From Pseudomonas mandelii (lineage in GTDB: Bacteria; Pseudomonadota; Gammaproteobacteria; Pseudomonadales; Pseudomonadaceae): DNA of 64,000 nucleotides. How positions within the stretch are numbered: the stretch's first letter is position 1; every line of letters begins with the position of its first letter. Positions 27,622-37,010 of the stretch are shown here, piece by piece. Under the pieces are notes generated by a model. That model had not been told where the DNA came from. It worked only from the letters and a program-made list of their open reading frames with translations, and ran no database searches. Both the position numbers and the translations under genes were made by a program. The stretch lies in NCBI RefSeq assembly GCF_900106065.1, contig NZ_LT629796.1:186001-250000 (forward strand), in the 5' to 3' direction.

Positions 27622-28508
27622 GCTTTGTGCTCCAACAGCTTCAGCCCCACCCAATAGCGGGCAAATTGATACGCGCAGCGTCCATTGCGGTTGCCCCGGC
27701 CCGTAGCCCAGCGCACGGCGAGGATGTCCAGCTCTTCGTTACGCTGCCACTCAAGGCCGGATTTTCCGGCCAATTGCCCGATCCAGTGCTCGACGACGTC
27801 AAGGAAGTGCTCTTGAGTAAACGGATAGAACGACAGCCACAATCCAAAACGGTCCGACAGCGCGATCTTGTCTTCCACCGCCTCGCTGGGATGCAGTTCG
27901 CCATCGACCCGTTTCCAGTTTTCGTTATCGCTTTCCTTCTCCGGCACCAGGTGGCGACGGTTAGAGGTGGCGTACAGCAAGACGTTATCCGGCGCCTGTT
28001 CGAGCGAGCCGTCGAGCACGCTCTTGAGCACGCGATAGTCGCCTTCACCCGACTCAAACGACAGGTCATCGCAGAACAGCACGAAACGCTGAGGCAGCCT
28101 GGCGATCTGCTCGACCACGCGCGGCAGGTCCGCCAGGTGATCGCGCTCGATCTCGATCAACCGCAGGCCGGCCTTGGCGTGCTCGGCCAGCAATGCGCGT
28201 ACCAGCGACGATTTGCCGGTGCCGCGCGAACCCCAGAGCAGTGCGTGGTTGGCGGGCATGCCGTCGAGGAACTGCTGGGTATTTCGCCCCAGTTGCTCCA
28301 CTTGGCGGTCGACACCGATCAAGTCGGACAACCGCGTGTCGAGGCTGACATGCAACGGCAGCAGAAACCCGCTGCGGCCCTCGCGTTGCCAGCGCGCGGC
28401 CAGGCATTGCGTCCAGTCGATGGCTTGCCGAGGAGCAGGCAAGAGCGGTTCGATACGGGCCAGGACAGCATCGGCGCGTTCAAGAAAAGCATTCAATCGG
28501 GAATCCAC
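27618..28508 (-). CDS. DUF815-family AAA-type ATPase
   Basis: A 296-residue P-loop ATPase. Walker A is GSRGTGKSSL, Walker B FVLFCDDLSFE, with an arginine-rich sensor region (YATSNRRHLVP) and DRFGLWLSFYPF near the C-terminal third, all typical of DUF815. Function is unproven in the family. GTG 28508 has GAGGAG 5 nt upstream and gives the usual length; the upstream in-frame residues are rejected. It is coupled to msrC downstream and divergent from the sagS-like gene. Confidence 0.87.
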   Translation of the reverse strand: MDSRLNAFLERADAVLARIEPLLPAPRQAIDWTQCLAARWQREGRSGFLLPLHVSLDTRLSDLIGVDRQVEQLGRNTQQFLDGMPANHALLWGSRGTGKSSLVRALLAEHAKAGLRLIEIERDHLADLPRVVEQIARLPQRFVLFCDDLSFESGEGDYRVLKSVLDGSLEQAPDNVLLYATSNRRHLVPEKESDNENWKRVDGELHPSEAVEDKIALSDRFGLWLSFYPFTQEHFLDVVEHWIGQLAGKSGLEWQRNEELDILAVRWATGRGNRNGRCAYQFARYWVGLKLLEHKA

Positions 28509-28676
28509 GTCTTCTCCTCGGGCACGTTCACAGTGATGATGGCATTGCAGCGACGCAACGAAGCATTCGGCACCCGGTTCATCCCTTGTTGCACAAGGGC
28601 TCGCGAGAACATCGGTATCCATGCATGATCGACTATGCTTGAGCAGCGAAGGGAAACGGAAGTGGTTCAACACCCC

Positions 28677-30998
28677 ATGGATATCAAATTCACCCACCGG
28701 CTGTCATACAAGCAAGCCAGGCTGACCGTGCTTGTCGGTTTCATTCTGGGCACGCTGCTCAGTCTGCTGCAAATAGGCATCGATTATGCCAGCGAAGACG
28801 CCTCCATCAACCGTGAAATACTGTCTTTACCGGAAATCAGCCATAACCCCGCGTCCCGCATCGCCTACAACATCGACGCCGAACTCTCCCAGGAACTGAC
28901 CATGGGCCTGTTGCGCTCGCCGGCGATCATCGGTGCGCAATTGACTGACAACAACGGCACCGTCCTGGCCAGCGTCAAACGCCCGACCCTGCAAAGCAAT
29001 TATCGGATGATCAGCGACTTCCTGTTCGGCGCCAACCGCCAGTTTGAAGACCGCCTCTACCTCGATCACTTGCCGAACGAATCACTCGGCACCTTGCGAC
29101 TGGAAGTCGATACCTACGCCTTCGGCAGCCGTTTCCTGCGCCGGGCCGAGGTGACGCTGCTCAACGGCTTCGCTCGCAGCCTGATCCTGACCGGCATCCT
29201 GTTGGCGCTGTTCTACGTGATGCTGACGAAGCCGCTGGTGCGGGTCATCCGCGAACTCAGCGGGCGCGATCCGCGTAGCGCGGAACCGACCTGGCTGGAA
29301 TACCCGAGCGGACATAAAAACGATGAAATCGGTGTGCTGGTCAAAGTGGCCAACCAGCAGTTCGAAAACATCGCCACCGAAATCCAGCAGCGGCGCAACG
29401 CCGAAAACCGCCTGACCGACTACCTCGGGCAACTGGAAAACATCGTCTCGGCCCGCACCGCGGAGCTCAAGGCGATCAATGCCCGGCTCAGTCAATCGAA
29501 CCAGGAGCTGGAAGTCGCACGAAGCACCGCCCTCGATATGGCCGAAGCACGTTCGGTGTTTCTCGCCAATATGAGCCATGAAATCCGCACACCGCTCAAC
29601 GGCCTGCTGGGCATGATCGCGCTCTCGCTGGACGGCCCGCTCAATGCCGAACAACAGCAACAGCTGTCCATTGCCCATGACTCGGGCAAAGTGCTGGTGG
29701 AACTGCTCAACGATATTCTCGACCTGTCGAAATTCGATGCCGGCCAGCTCGAACTCGAACACATTCCGTTCGACCTCGGGTCGCTGATCGAAGACACCGC
29801 CAATCTGCTGTCGCAGAACGCCGCGCCCAGCGTCGAGTTGACCTGCCTGATCGATCCGCACTTTCCGGCGTTGGTGCTGGGGGATCCGACCCGCGTCCGG
29901 CAGATCGTCAGCAACCTGTTGTCCAACGCCCTCAAGTTCACCCGTTTCGGTCGGGTGGATGTGCGCCTTTCAACCTTTGAAGATGGCGTCAGAATCGAAG
30001 TCTGCGACACCGGTATCGGGATTGCCCAGGATGCTCAGGTCAAAATCTTCCAGCCTTTCACGCAGGCCGGCGCCGGCATAACCCGCCAATTTGGCGGCAC
30101 CGGGCTGGGCCTGGCGCTGACCTATAACCTCTGCGAAGCGATGCAGGGGCGGCTGACCATCAGCTCGGAAGCGGGTTTCGGCAGCCAGTTCTGCGCCGAC
30201 CTGCCGTTGCCCTGCCATACCCGGGCCATCGCCCCACAGCCGTTACCGGGCAAGGTCATTGCCGTCACCGCGGCCAACAGCGGCCTGGCGGAACTGCTGA
30301 AAAACCTGTTGCCCGGCTGGGGGCTCGACTATCAGCAACGGTCCATCGATGACTCGTTCATCGGCCTCGACCCGGACGTGCTGATCACCGACTGTCCCGA
30401 ATGCCTGTTTGGCCTGCGCCCGACCCTCGACGCGCCTATCTTGCTGGTGACCGCCTATGGCAGCTTCATGCCCAGTGAAGAAGCCAACGCCCTGGCGCCC
30501 CTGCAACAGCAGGCTCGTCCTTTGGCGCGCAATGCGCTTTACCAGACATTGCGCCGGGTGCTGCTGCCCGAAAGCAACCTGATCAACGGTGCCCGGGTCG
30601 AAAACCTTACCCCCCAACGACGCGGACGTGTCCTGCTGGTCGAGGACAACCCGGTCAATCAATTGGTGGCCAAGGGCATGCTCGGCAAACTCGGTTGCGA
30701 GGTGATCGTCGCCGCTCACGGTGCCGAAGCCCTGGATCAGCTTGAGCACAGCGAATTCGACCTGGTGCTGATGGACTGCAACATGCCGGTGATGGATGGC
30801 TATGAAGCCAGCCGACAAATCCGTCGCAGCGGGCGCTGGCCACAACTGCCCATCGTGGCCTTGACTGCCAACGCCATGTCCGAGGAACGCGAACGCTGCC
30901 GTGTGGCGGGCATGAGCGATTACCTGGCCAAGCCCTTTCGCCGAGAAGAACTGGCCGCGTTGCTCGACCTGTGGATACCGACTACGACAGCGCTTTGA
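28677..30998 (+). CDS. sagS: SagS-type hybrid sensor histidine kinase
   Basis: A 773-residue hybrid kinase. Two membrane spans (about 15-35 and 165-185) enclose a periplasmic HmsP-like sensor. A HAMP/coiled-coil linker leads to HisKA with His301 in ANMSHEIRTPLN, then HATPase (NALKFTRFG, DTGIGIA, GTGLGLAL). A degenerate receiver-like segment (about 520-640) precedes a canonical receiver with Asp700 in VLMDCNMPVMDGY. P. aeruginosa SagS controls the switch to surface growth and feeds the HptB pathway. The assignment rests on architecture plus the ospR-gpx-msrB neighbours, which match PAO1 from memory. ATG 28677 is chosen; GTG 28662 and TTG 28635 are possible. Confidence 0.82.
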   Translation: MDIKFTHRLSYKQARLTVLVGFILGTLLSLLQIGIDYASEDASINREILSLPEISHNPASRIAYNIDAELSQELTMGLLRSPAIIGAQLTDNNGTVLASVKRPTLQSNYRMISDFLFGANRQFEDRLYLDHLPNESLGTLRLEVDTYAFGSRFLRRAEVTLLNGFARSLILTGILLALFYVMLTKPLVRVIRELSGRDPRSAEPTWLEYPSGHKNDEIGVLVKVANQQFENIATEIQQRRNAENRLTDYLGQLENIVSARTAELKAINARLSQSNQELEVARSTALDMAEARSVFLANMSHEIRTPLNGLLGMIALSLDGPLNAEQQQQLSIAHDSGKVLVELLNDILDLSKFDAGQLELEHIPFDLGSLIEDTANLLSQNAAPSVELTCLIDPHFPALVLGDPTRVRQIVSNLLSNALKFTRFGRVDVRLSTFEDGVRIEVCDTGIGIAQDAQVKIFQPFTQAGAGITRQFGGTGLGLALTYNLCEAMQGRLTISSEAGFGSQFCADLPLPCHTRAIAPQPLPGKVIAVTAANSGLAELLKNLLPGWGLDYQQRSIDDSFIGLDPDVLITDCPECLFGLRPTLDAPILLVTAYGSFMPSEEANALAPLQQQARPLARNALYQTLRRVLLPESNLINGARVENLTPQRRGRVLLVEDNPVNQLVAKGMLGKLGCEVIVAAHGAEALDQLEHSEFDLVLMDCNMPVMDGYEASRQIRRSGRWPQLPIVALTANAMSEERERCRVAGMSDYLAKPFRREELAALLDLWIPTTTAL

Positions 30999-31443
30999 TT
31001 TGCCCCAGCAGGTGATCGAGACCGTCGCGCAGATCATGCAGGCGATCCAGATCGACGCCGCTGTCGCACAGCAACCGGGCCTTGAGCGGCCCGACCTGAT
31101 CACGCAAAGCCTTGCCGGTCGGCGAAAGACTCAGGTGCACTTCTCGCTCATCGCGCGCCGAACGCTGGCGCTGCACCAGTTGCAGCTGCTCAAGGCGCTT
31201 GAGCAACGGCGTCAGGGTGCCGGAATCCAGCGCCAGGCGTTCGCCCAGCGCCTTGACCGTCGGCTGCTCCGGCGCCGTTTCCTGCCATTCCCACAACACC
31301 AGCATCGCCAGGTATTGCGGATAGGTCAGGCCCAGTTGATCGAGCATCGGCTTGTAGGCGCGGATCACCGCCCGAGAAGCCGCATACAGCTTGAAGCAGA
31401 GCTGGCTGTCGAGCTTCAGCGAATCGACGGACAGGGTGTTCAT
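30982..31443 (-). CDS. ospR: MarR-family thiol peroxide sensor OspR (OhrR-like)
   Basis: A 153-residue MarR regulator. The redox-sensing N-terminal Cys is in SQLCFKLYAASR; the winged helix includes GLTYPQYLAMLVLWE, TLTPLLKRLEQLQLV and RDEREVHLSLS. In P. aeruginosa OspR represses the adjacent glutathione peroxidase gene and links peroxide stress to pigment and virulence. Its ATG overlaps the gpx stop (ATGA), so the repressor is translated with its target. Its 3' end overlaps the convergent sagS-like gene by 17 bp. Confidence 0.88.
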   Translation of the reverse strand: MNTLSVDSLKLDSQLCFKLYAASRAVIRAYKPMLDQLGLTYPQYLAMLVLWEWQETAPEQPTVKALGERLALDSGTLTPLLKRLEQLQLVQRQRSARDEREVHLSLSPTGKALRDQVGPLKARLLCDSGVDLDRLHDLRDGLDHLLGQIKALS

Positions 31444-31925
31444 TTGAGCAGGGCTTCGATCTCGCGGCTCAGGTCCTGCGGCTTGGTTGCCGGAGCGAAG
31501 CGCTTGACCAACTGGCCGTCCTTGCCGATCAGGAACTTGGTGAAGTTCCATTTGATGCCCTGGGAGCCGAGCACGCCCGGTGCACGTTTCTTCAATTGCA
31601 CAAACAGCGGATGAGCACCGGCACCATTGACGTCAATCTTCTTGAACAGCGGGAAGGTGACACCGAAGTTCAACTCGCAGAACTCGGAAATCGCCCCTTC
31701 GTTACCCGGTTCCTGCTTGCCGAACTGATTGCAGGGAAAGCCGAGCACCACCAGGCCTTGATCCTTGTAGGTCTGCCACAATTCTTCCAGGCCTTTGTAT
31801 TGCGGGGTAAAACCGCACTTGCTGGCGGTGTTGACCACCAGGACGGCTTTGCCGGCGAAATCGGCCAGGGTTTTCTGATCACCTTTGATGGTGGTCACCG
31901 GGATGGTCAGCAGGTTGTCGCTCAT
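31440..31925 (-). CDS. gpx: Glutathione peroxidase
   Basis: A 161-residue thiol peroxidase of the GPx/BtuE family. Peroxidatic Cys in NTASKCGFTPQY, then LGFPCNQFGKQEPG (Gln) and KWNFTKFLI (Trp/Asn) complete the catalytic tetrad. It reduces hydrogen and organic peroxides, often with thioredoxin as donor. ATG 31925 is the family start. The gene is first in the gpx-ospR operon; the 5' region holds a REP pair. Confidence 0.93.
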   Translation of the reverse strand: MSDNLLTIPVTTIKGDQKTLADFAGKAVLVVNTASKCGFTPQYKGLEELWQTYKDQGLVVLGFPCNQFGKQEPGNEGAISEFCELNFGVTFPLFKKIDVNGAGAHPLFVQLKKRAPGVLGSQGIKWNFTKFLIGKDGQLVKRFAPATKPQDLSREIEALLK

Positions 31926-32024
31926 GGGTTTGGCTCGAATTGACGGAACAAGCCATGAACATAGCGAGCAATTGAATTGTGTGCAATTTAAATGTGTGGG
32001 GGCGCCGGATATCTTCGGATATCT

Positions 32025-32114
32025 GTAGGGGCTAAGCCTGCTCGCGAAGGCGTCGGGTCAGTCACCATCTGTGCTGAATGTTGAGACGCCTTCGCGAGCA
32101 AGCTTCGCTCCTAC
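32025..32114. repeat. BIME-type paired REP element
   Basis: Two imperfectly complementary arms (GTAGG..CTGCTCGCGAAGGCGTC and GACGCCTTCGCGAGCA..CTCCTAC) of about 30 bp face each other across a centre of about 30 bp. It lies between the divergent/convergent boundary of gpx and msrB. Confidence 0.85.
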
Positions 32115-32124
32115 ATGGCTCGCA

Positions 32125-32520
32125 TTACTCGCGCGATATCAGGTCCAGGCACACCGAATTGATGCAATAACGCAGACCGGTCGGCGGCGGGCCATCCGGG
32201 AACACGTGCCCCAGGTGCGCGTCGCATTTGGCGCAAACCACTTCAGTGCGGATCATGCCGTGGCTGACATCACGGATCTCGACCATGGCGCTGTCGCCGA
32301 TCGGCGCGTAGAAGCTCGGCCAGCCGCAGCCGGAGTCGAATTTGGTTTTGGAGTCGAACAGCGGCTCGTTGCAGCAGATGCAGTGATAGACACCGTCAGT
32401 TTTGGTGTCGTTGTATTTGCCGGAGAACGGCCGTTCGGTGCCCTTGAGACGGCAAACGTTGTACTGCTCTGGATCGAGCATTGCCTTCCATTCTTCCAGG
32501 GTTTTATCCAACTTTTCCAT
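32125..32520 (-). CDS. msrB: Peptide methionine-(R)-S-oxide reductase MsrB
   Basis: A 131-residue MsrB. Two CxxC zinc motifs (HCICC and VCAKC), the GCGWPSF substrate loop, and the catalytic Cys in [10 protein letters not shown] are all present. It repairs methionine-R-sulfoxide in proteins. ATG 32520 follows GAGG with 7 nt spacing; a GTG two codons upstream is less likely. Its stop borders the REP element. Confidence 0.95.
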   Translation of the reverse strand: MEKLDKTLEEWKAMLDPEQYNVCRLKGTERPFSGKYNDTKTDGVYHCICCNEPLFDSKTKFDSGCGWPSFYAPIGDSAMVEIRDVSHGMIRTEVVCAKCDAHLGHVFPDGPPPTGLRYCINSVCLDLISRE

Positions 32521-32746
32521 CGTCACACCTCAGCAGCTGAAAAAGCCCGATCTGTACCTTTTCCACGGATCGGGCGGCACGTATGATTGCGCCTCGTCAA
32601 ACGCCAGTCTGGCAGCCAGGCCACGCGCATTCAAACGGATTTATGGGTGCTGCATCTCAAGGCGTCAGGCCTGTGTGAATACGCAGGATTCCCAGTACGG
32701 TAGTTCATACGCCGCCTGGATCGTTCATTTTCGGGAACACATCGCC

Positions 32747-33958
32747 ATGCAGGTCAGCAAATCGAACAAGCTCGCCAACGTCTGCTACGACATTCGCGGC
32801 CCAGTGCTCAAGCACGCCAAACGCCTGGAAGAGGAAGGTCATCGCATCCTCAAGCTGAACATCGGCAACCCGGCGCCCTTTGGTTTCGAAGCGCCGGACG
32901 AAATCCTCCAGGACGTGATCCGCAACCTGCCGACCGCTCAGGGTTACAGCGACTCCAAAGGCCTGTTCAGCGCGCGCAAGGCTGTCATGCAGTACTACCA
33001 GCAAAAGCAGGTGGAAGGTGTCGGCATTGAAGACATCTACCTGGGCAACGGCGTTTCCGAGCTGATCGTGATGTCGTTGCAGGCATTGCTGAACAATGGC
33101 GACGAAGTGCTGGTGCCAGCGCCTGACTATCCGCTGTGGACGGCTGCCGTGAGCCTGTCCGGTGGCAACCCGGTGCATTACCTGTGCGACGAGCAGGCCA
33201 ACTGGTGGCCGGACCTGGCCGACATCAAGGCCAAGATCACCCCGAACACCAAGGCCCTGGTGATCATCAACCCGAACAACCCGACCGGTGCCGTGTATTC
33301 GAAAGAAGTGCTGCTGGGCATGCTGGAACTGGCACGCCAGCACAATCTGGTGGTGTTCTCCGACGAGATCTACGACAAGATCCTGTACGACGATGCCGTG
33401 CACATCTGCACCGCCTCCCTGGCGCCGGACCTGCTGTGCCTGACCTTCAACGGTCTGTCCAAGTCTTATCGTGTGGCCGGTTTCCGTTCCGGCTGGATCG
33501 CCATTTCCGGTCCGAAGCACCACGCCCAGAGCTACATCGAAGGCATCGACATGCTGGCCAACATGCGCCTGTGTGCCAACGTGCCGAGTCAGCATGCAAT
33601 CCAGACCGCTCTCGGCGGTTACCAGAGCATCAATGACCTGGTGTTGCCGCACGGTCGCTTGCTGGAACAGCGCAATCGCACTTGGGAACTGCTTAACGAT
33701 ATTCCGGGCGTGAGTTGCGTGAAGCCAATGGGGGCGTTGTATGCGTTCCCGCGGATCGATCCGAAAGTCTGCCCGATCCACAATGACGAGAAGTTCGTGC
33801 TCGACCTGCTGCTCTCCGAAAAACTGCTGGTGGTGCAAGGCACGGCCTTCAACTGGCCTTGGCCGGATCACTTCCGTGTCGTGACCTTGCCACGGGTGGA
33901 CGAACTGGACATGGCCATTGGCCGGATCGGTAACTTCCTCAAATCCTACCGCCAGTAA
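32747..33958 (+). CDS. alaA: Pyridoxal-phosphate aminotransferase, AlaA type
   Basis: A 403-residue class I/II fold-type I aminotransferase. PLP-binding Lys in SKSYRVAGFRSGW; INPNNPTGAVYS and FSDEIYDKILYD are the other signatures. The N-terminus SNKLANVCYDIRGPVLKHA is typical of AlaA, which makes alanine from pyruvate and glutamate; aspartate aminotransferase annotation is also common for this group. The gene is divergent from msrB. A GC-rich hairpin follows the stop. Confidence 0.9.
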   Translation: MQVSKSNKLANVCYDIRGPVLKHAKRLEEEGHRILKLNIGNPAPFGFEAPDEILQDVIRNLPTAQGYSDSKGLFSARKAVMQYYQQKQVEGVGIEDIYLGNGVSELIVMSLQALLNNGDEVLVPAPDYPLWTAAVSLSGGNPVHYLCDEQANWWPDLADIKAKITPNTKALVIINPNNPTGAVYSKEVLLGMLELARQHNLVVFSDEIYDKILYDDAVHICTASLAPDLLCLTFNGLSKSYRVAGFRSGWIAISGPKHHAQSYIEGIDMLANMRLCANVPSQHAIQTALGGYQSINDLVLPHGRLLEQRNRTWELLNDIPGVSCVKPMGALYAFPRIDPKVCPIHNDEKFVLDLLLSEKLLVVQGTAFNWPWPDHFRVVTLPRVDELDMAIGRIGNFLKSYRQ

Positions 33959-34274
33959 ACTGAACTTCACCGTGCGACACGTGCATCGGTCGCACGGTGA
34001 TTAATTCAGCAACATATCTTTGCCCCCTGTCAGCCATCACTGCTCCTGTCGCTTACTGAAGCCACGTTTTGGGGCCGCGTCTAACAACGACGGGGCCTGA
34101 GAGGCGAATTGGCTGTCAAACACCTCCCGCATCGCCGTCGGAATTGCCCTGCAAGCAGCTAGACTGTTGCTGTAGGACACAGTTTGAAATAGTCACTCGG
34201 TTGAATAGCCCGGTGCAGCACCTTATATACCCCGCAGTACGCTACATCTTTAGCATGAGGAGATTTCTACAACC
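33959..34274. promoter_or_regulatory. alaA-htpX intergenic region with hairpin and possible heat-shock promoter
   Basis: 316 bp without a gene. Near the start, CACCGTGCGAC (33968-33978) and GTCGCACGGTG (33989-33999) make an 11-bp stem, a possible terminator lacking a T-tract. Near the end, GTTGAA (34200-34205), a 15-bp gap and CCTTATAT (34221-34228) resemble a sigma-32 promoter (CTTGAA / CCCCATNT), which would suit htpX. The promoter call is tentative. Confidence 0.4.
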
Positions 34275-35162
34275 ATGATGCGCATCCTGCTGTTTTTGGC
34301 CACTAACCTGGCGGTCGTGCTGATTGCCAGCATCACCCTGAGCCTTTTCGGCTTCAACGGGTTCATGGCGGCCAACGGGGTTGATCTCAACCTCAATCAG
34401 CTGCTGATTTTCTGTGCGGTCTTTGGTTTCGCCGGTTCCCTGTTCTCGCTGTTCATCTCCAAGTGGATGGCGAAGATGAGCACCAGCACCCAAATCATCA
34501 GCCAGCCGCGCACACGTCACGAGCAATGGCTGCTGCAAACCGTCGAGCAACTGTCCCGCGAAGCCGGGATCAAGATGCCCGAAGTCGGGATTTTCCCCGC
34601 CTACGAGGCCAACGCGTTCGCCACGGGCTGGAACAAGAACGACGCACTGGTCGCGGTCAGCCAGGGTCTGCTCGAGCGTTTCTCGCCGGATGAAGTGAAA
34701 GCGGTCCTGGCCCACGAGATCGGCCACGTAGCCAATGGCGACATGGTCACCCTGGCGTTGATCCAGGGCGTGGTGAACACCTTTGTGATGTTCTTCGCCC
34801 GGATCATCGGCAACTTTGTCGACAAGGTGATCTTCAAGAACGAAGAAGGCCAGGGCATCGCCTACTACATAGCGACGATCTTCGCCGAACTGGTCCTGGG
34901 CATTCTGGCCAGCTCCATCGTCATGTGGTTCTCGCGCAAACGTGAGTTCCGTGCCGACGAAGCCGGTGCACGCCTAGCCGGTACCAGCGCAATGATTGGT
35001 GCCTTGCAACGCCTTCGTGCCGAACAGGGCCTGCCGGTGCACATGCCGGATACGCTGAATGCCTTTGGCATCAACGGCGGCATCAAACAAGGGTTCGCTC
35101 GCATGTTCATGAGCCACCCGCCACTGGAAGAGCGTATTGACGCGTTGCGTCGTCGGGGCTGA
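34275..35162 (+). CDS. htpX: Membrane zinc metalloprotease HtpX
   Basis: A 295-residue M48 protease. Two N-terminal spans ([18 protein letters not shown] and [17 protein letters not shown]), the zinc motif [11 protein letters not shown], two more hydrophobic stretches, and the third zinc ligand in EFRADEAGA. HtpX degrades misfolded inner-membrane proteins alongside FtsH. The length equals the family norm. A possible heat-shock promoter lies upstream and a strong terminator downstream. Confidence 0.95.
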   Translation: MMRILLFLATNLAVVLIASITLSLFGFNGFMAANGVDLNLNQLLIFCAVFGFAGSLFSLFISKWMAKMSTSTQIISQPRTRHEQWLLQTVEQLSREAGIKMPEVGIFPAYEANAFATGWNKNDALVAVSQGLLERFSPDEVKAVLAHEIGHVANGDMVTLALIQGVVNTFVMFFARIIGNFVDKVIFKNEEGQGIAYYIATIFAELVLGILASSIVMWFSRKREFRADEAGARLAGTSAMIGALQRLRAEQGLPVHMPDTLNAFGINGGIKQGFARMFMSHPPLEERIDALRRRG

Positions 35163-35188
35163 TAGCTCTCGCACTACGCGTTAAAAGA

Positions 35189-35219
35189 AAAGGCCCGCAG
35201 TGAATGCGGGCCTTTTTTT
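35189..35219. terminator. Terminator after htpX
   Basis: An A-tract, AAGGCCCGCA, a short loop, TGCGGGCCTT and a T-run. Works for htpX and perhaps for the convergent tpm gene. Confidence 0.9.
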
Positions 35220-35251
35220 GTCTGCTGATTTTTGCGCTGTTCATTCGGGCC

Positions 35252-35275
35252 CCATCGCGAGCAAGCTCGCGATGG
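35252..35275. repeat. Single REP palindrome
   Basis: CCATCGCGAGC and its exact complement GCTCGCGATGG separated by 2 bp. It is a solitary REP between htpX and tpm. Confidence 0.85.
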
Positions 35276-35296
35276 TCCAGTGAAGCCACTACAAAT

Positions 35297-35953
35297 CTAT
35301 CGGCTGGAAACCCGATAAACCCGCTCTTCAAGCCGAGTAACGCCACTTTCGATAAACTTCCAGCTCTCGCCCAATACGTCCTGGTCTTCCAGAATCTTCA
35401 GCTCCCAGGTTGCCCCGAACAACCGTTGCACTTCGTCATCGGGCACGGCAAACGGTGGGCCTTCCTTCTGTGCCTGGTCGTAATCCAGAGTAATCAAAAG
35501 CCCGAGCGAATCCTTCGGCAGAATCCGCTTCAAATGCTCGGCGTATTGCTCACGCATCGGCGGCGGCAACGCGATCAATGCCGCGCGGTCGTACAGCGCG
35601 CTGCAATCGGCGACATCGCCGGCCGTCAACGCGAAGAAGTCGCCGCACCAGACCTCGATCGAACCCGCCCGATAGACCGTGAAAGGCCCCTGGTCGCTGA
35701 CGTCCGGATCAAATTGATGCTCGTGGAAGAAGTCTTCCACCGCCTTTTCCGACAATTCGATGCCCAACACCTCGTGACCGCATTTCGCCAGCCAGAGCAG
35801 ATCCAGGCTTTTCCCACATAGCGGCACCAGGACGCGCGCGCCCTCCTCCAGGCCCAGCTGCGGCCAGTAACGTTGCAGATATGGATTCACTTCCGGCAGG
35901 TGAAAGCCGATCTGATTCGACGTCCACCGCTTGTGCCAAAACTCCGGCTGCAT
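35297..35953 (-). CDS. tpm: Thiopurine S-methyltransferase
   Basis: A 218-residue SAM-dependent methyltransferase of the TPMT family, the usual bacterial length. N-terminal [17 protein letters not shown] motif [16 protein letters not shown] and [13 protein letters not shown] are diagnostic. Bacterial Tpm methylates selenium and tellurium oxyanions and thiopurines. ATG 35953 is preferred; eight more residues are possible. It is convergent with htpX and divergent from the ygiD-like gene. Confidence 0.94.
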   Translation of the reverse strand: MQPEFWHKRWTSNQIGFHLPEVNPYLQRYWPQLGLEEGARVLVPLCGKSLDLLWLAKCGHEVLGIELSEKAVEDFFHEHQFDPDVSDQGPFTVYRAGSIEVWCGDFFALTAGDVADCSALYDRAALIALPPPMREQYAEHLKRILPKDSLGLLITLDYDQAQKEGPPFAVPDDEVQRLFGATWELKILEDQDVLGESWKFIESGVTRLEERVYRVSSR

Positions 35954-36056
35954 AATTAATCCCGAAAATTCGATCAAAAGACCCTAAAACTTATATTAGA
36001 TTTAGATCAATGATCTGACTGAAGATGCTGCCATCTTACCCCTCAGGAGCTCTTTC

Positions 36057-36824
36057 ATGTTCCCCAGCCTGTACATATCCCATGGCTCGCCCATGTTGGC
36101 ACTGGAACCGGGTGCCAGCGGGCCCGCCCTCGCTCGCCTGGCCGCCGAAATGCCGAAACCGGAAGCCATCGTGATCGTCTCTGCACACTGGGAAAGTAAC
36201 GACTTGCTGGTCAGTGGCAATCCTCGGCCTGAAACCTGGCACGATTTCGGCGGCTTCCCGAAAGCACTGTTCGAAGTGCAATACCCGGCACCCGGCAATC
36301 CTCAACTGGCTGGCGAGGTGGTCGAGTTACTGCAGGCCGACAACCTGCCGGCACGGATCGATACCAAACGCCCCTTCGACCACGGCGTCTGGGTGCCTTT
36401 GTCGTTGATGTATCCGCAGGCCGACATCCCGGTGGTGCAAGTCTCGCTGCCCACCCGTGGCGGCCCTGCCCTGCAAACCCGGGTCGGCCATGCCTTGGCC
36501 AGCCTGCGCGAACACGGCGTGTTGTTGATCGGCTCCGGCAGCATCACCCATAACCTGCGTGAACTGGACTGGCACGCCGGCCCGGAAAGTGTCGAACCGT
36601 GGGCCCGGACGTTCCGTGACTGGATGATTGAAAAACTCGCCGCCAACGATGAAGCCGCACTGCACGATTATCGTCAGCAGGCGCCAAACGCAGTGCGCAA
36701 TCATCCCAGCGATGAGCATTTGCTGCCGTTGTACTTTGCTCGCGGGGCTGGGGGTGAGTTCAGCGTTGCCCATCAAGGGTTCACCATGGGTGCGCTGGGG
36801 ATGGACATCTACCGTTTTGACTGA
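36057..36824 (+). CDS. ygiD: DODA-type extradiol ring-opening dioxygenase (YgiD-like)
   Basis: A 255-residue LigB-superfamily enzyme. Metal-ligand histidines lie in YISHGSPMLAL, VSAHWESN and FDHGVWVPL, and ITHNLREL is a conserved late motif. YgiD-type enzymes open catechol rings such as L-DOPA; the native substrate is unknown. ATG 36057 has AGGAG 8 nt upstream. A REP pair and terminator follow. Confidence 0.88.
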   Translation: MFPSLYISHGSPMLALEPGASGPALARLAAEMPKPEAIVIVSAHWESNDLLVSGNPRPETWHDFGGFPKALFEVQYPAPGNPQLAGEVVELLQADNLPARIDTKRPFDHGVWVPLSLMYPQADIPVVQVSLPTRGGPALQTRVGHALASLREHGVLLIGSGSITHNLRELDWHAGPESVEPWARTFRDWMIEKLAANDEAALHDYRQQAPNAVRNHPSDEHLLPLYFARGAGGEFSVAHQGFTMGALGMDIYRFD

Positions 36825-36843
36825 CAGGTAGACCGAGGCGTCC

Positions 36844-36911
36844 CCTTCGCGAGCGGGCTCGCTCCTAAGGGGCTCACAATCCAATGTGGGAGCGAGCCTG
36901 CTCGCGATTGG
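36844..36911. repeat. Paired REP element
   Basis: CCTTCGCGAGCGGGCTCGCTCC and, inverted, GGGAGCGAGCCTGCTCGCGA (trimmed) flank a centre of about 25 bp. It lies between the ygiD-like gene and the deaD terminator. Confidence 0.8.
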
Positions 36912-36949
36912 GGCAACTCGATGCCCAGTCCAGGCACAAACAGCAGGCC

Positions 36950-36982
36950 AAAAAAAATCCCCGAACCAGTCGGGGATTTTTT
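36950..36982. terminator. Bidirectional terminator between ygiD-like gene and deaD
   Basis: AAATCCCCGA, a short loop and TCGGGGATTT, with A-run and T-run flanks. Serves the minus-strand deaD and possibly the plus-strand gene. Confidence 0.9.
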
Positions 36983-37010
36983 ATGTTCGATCAATCAGCT
37001 CGAGAGCGGA

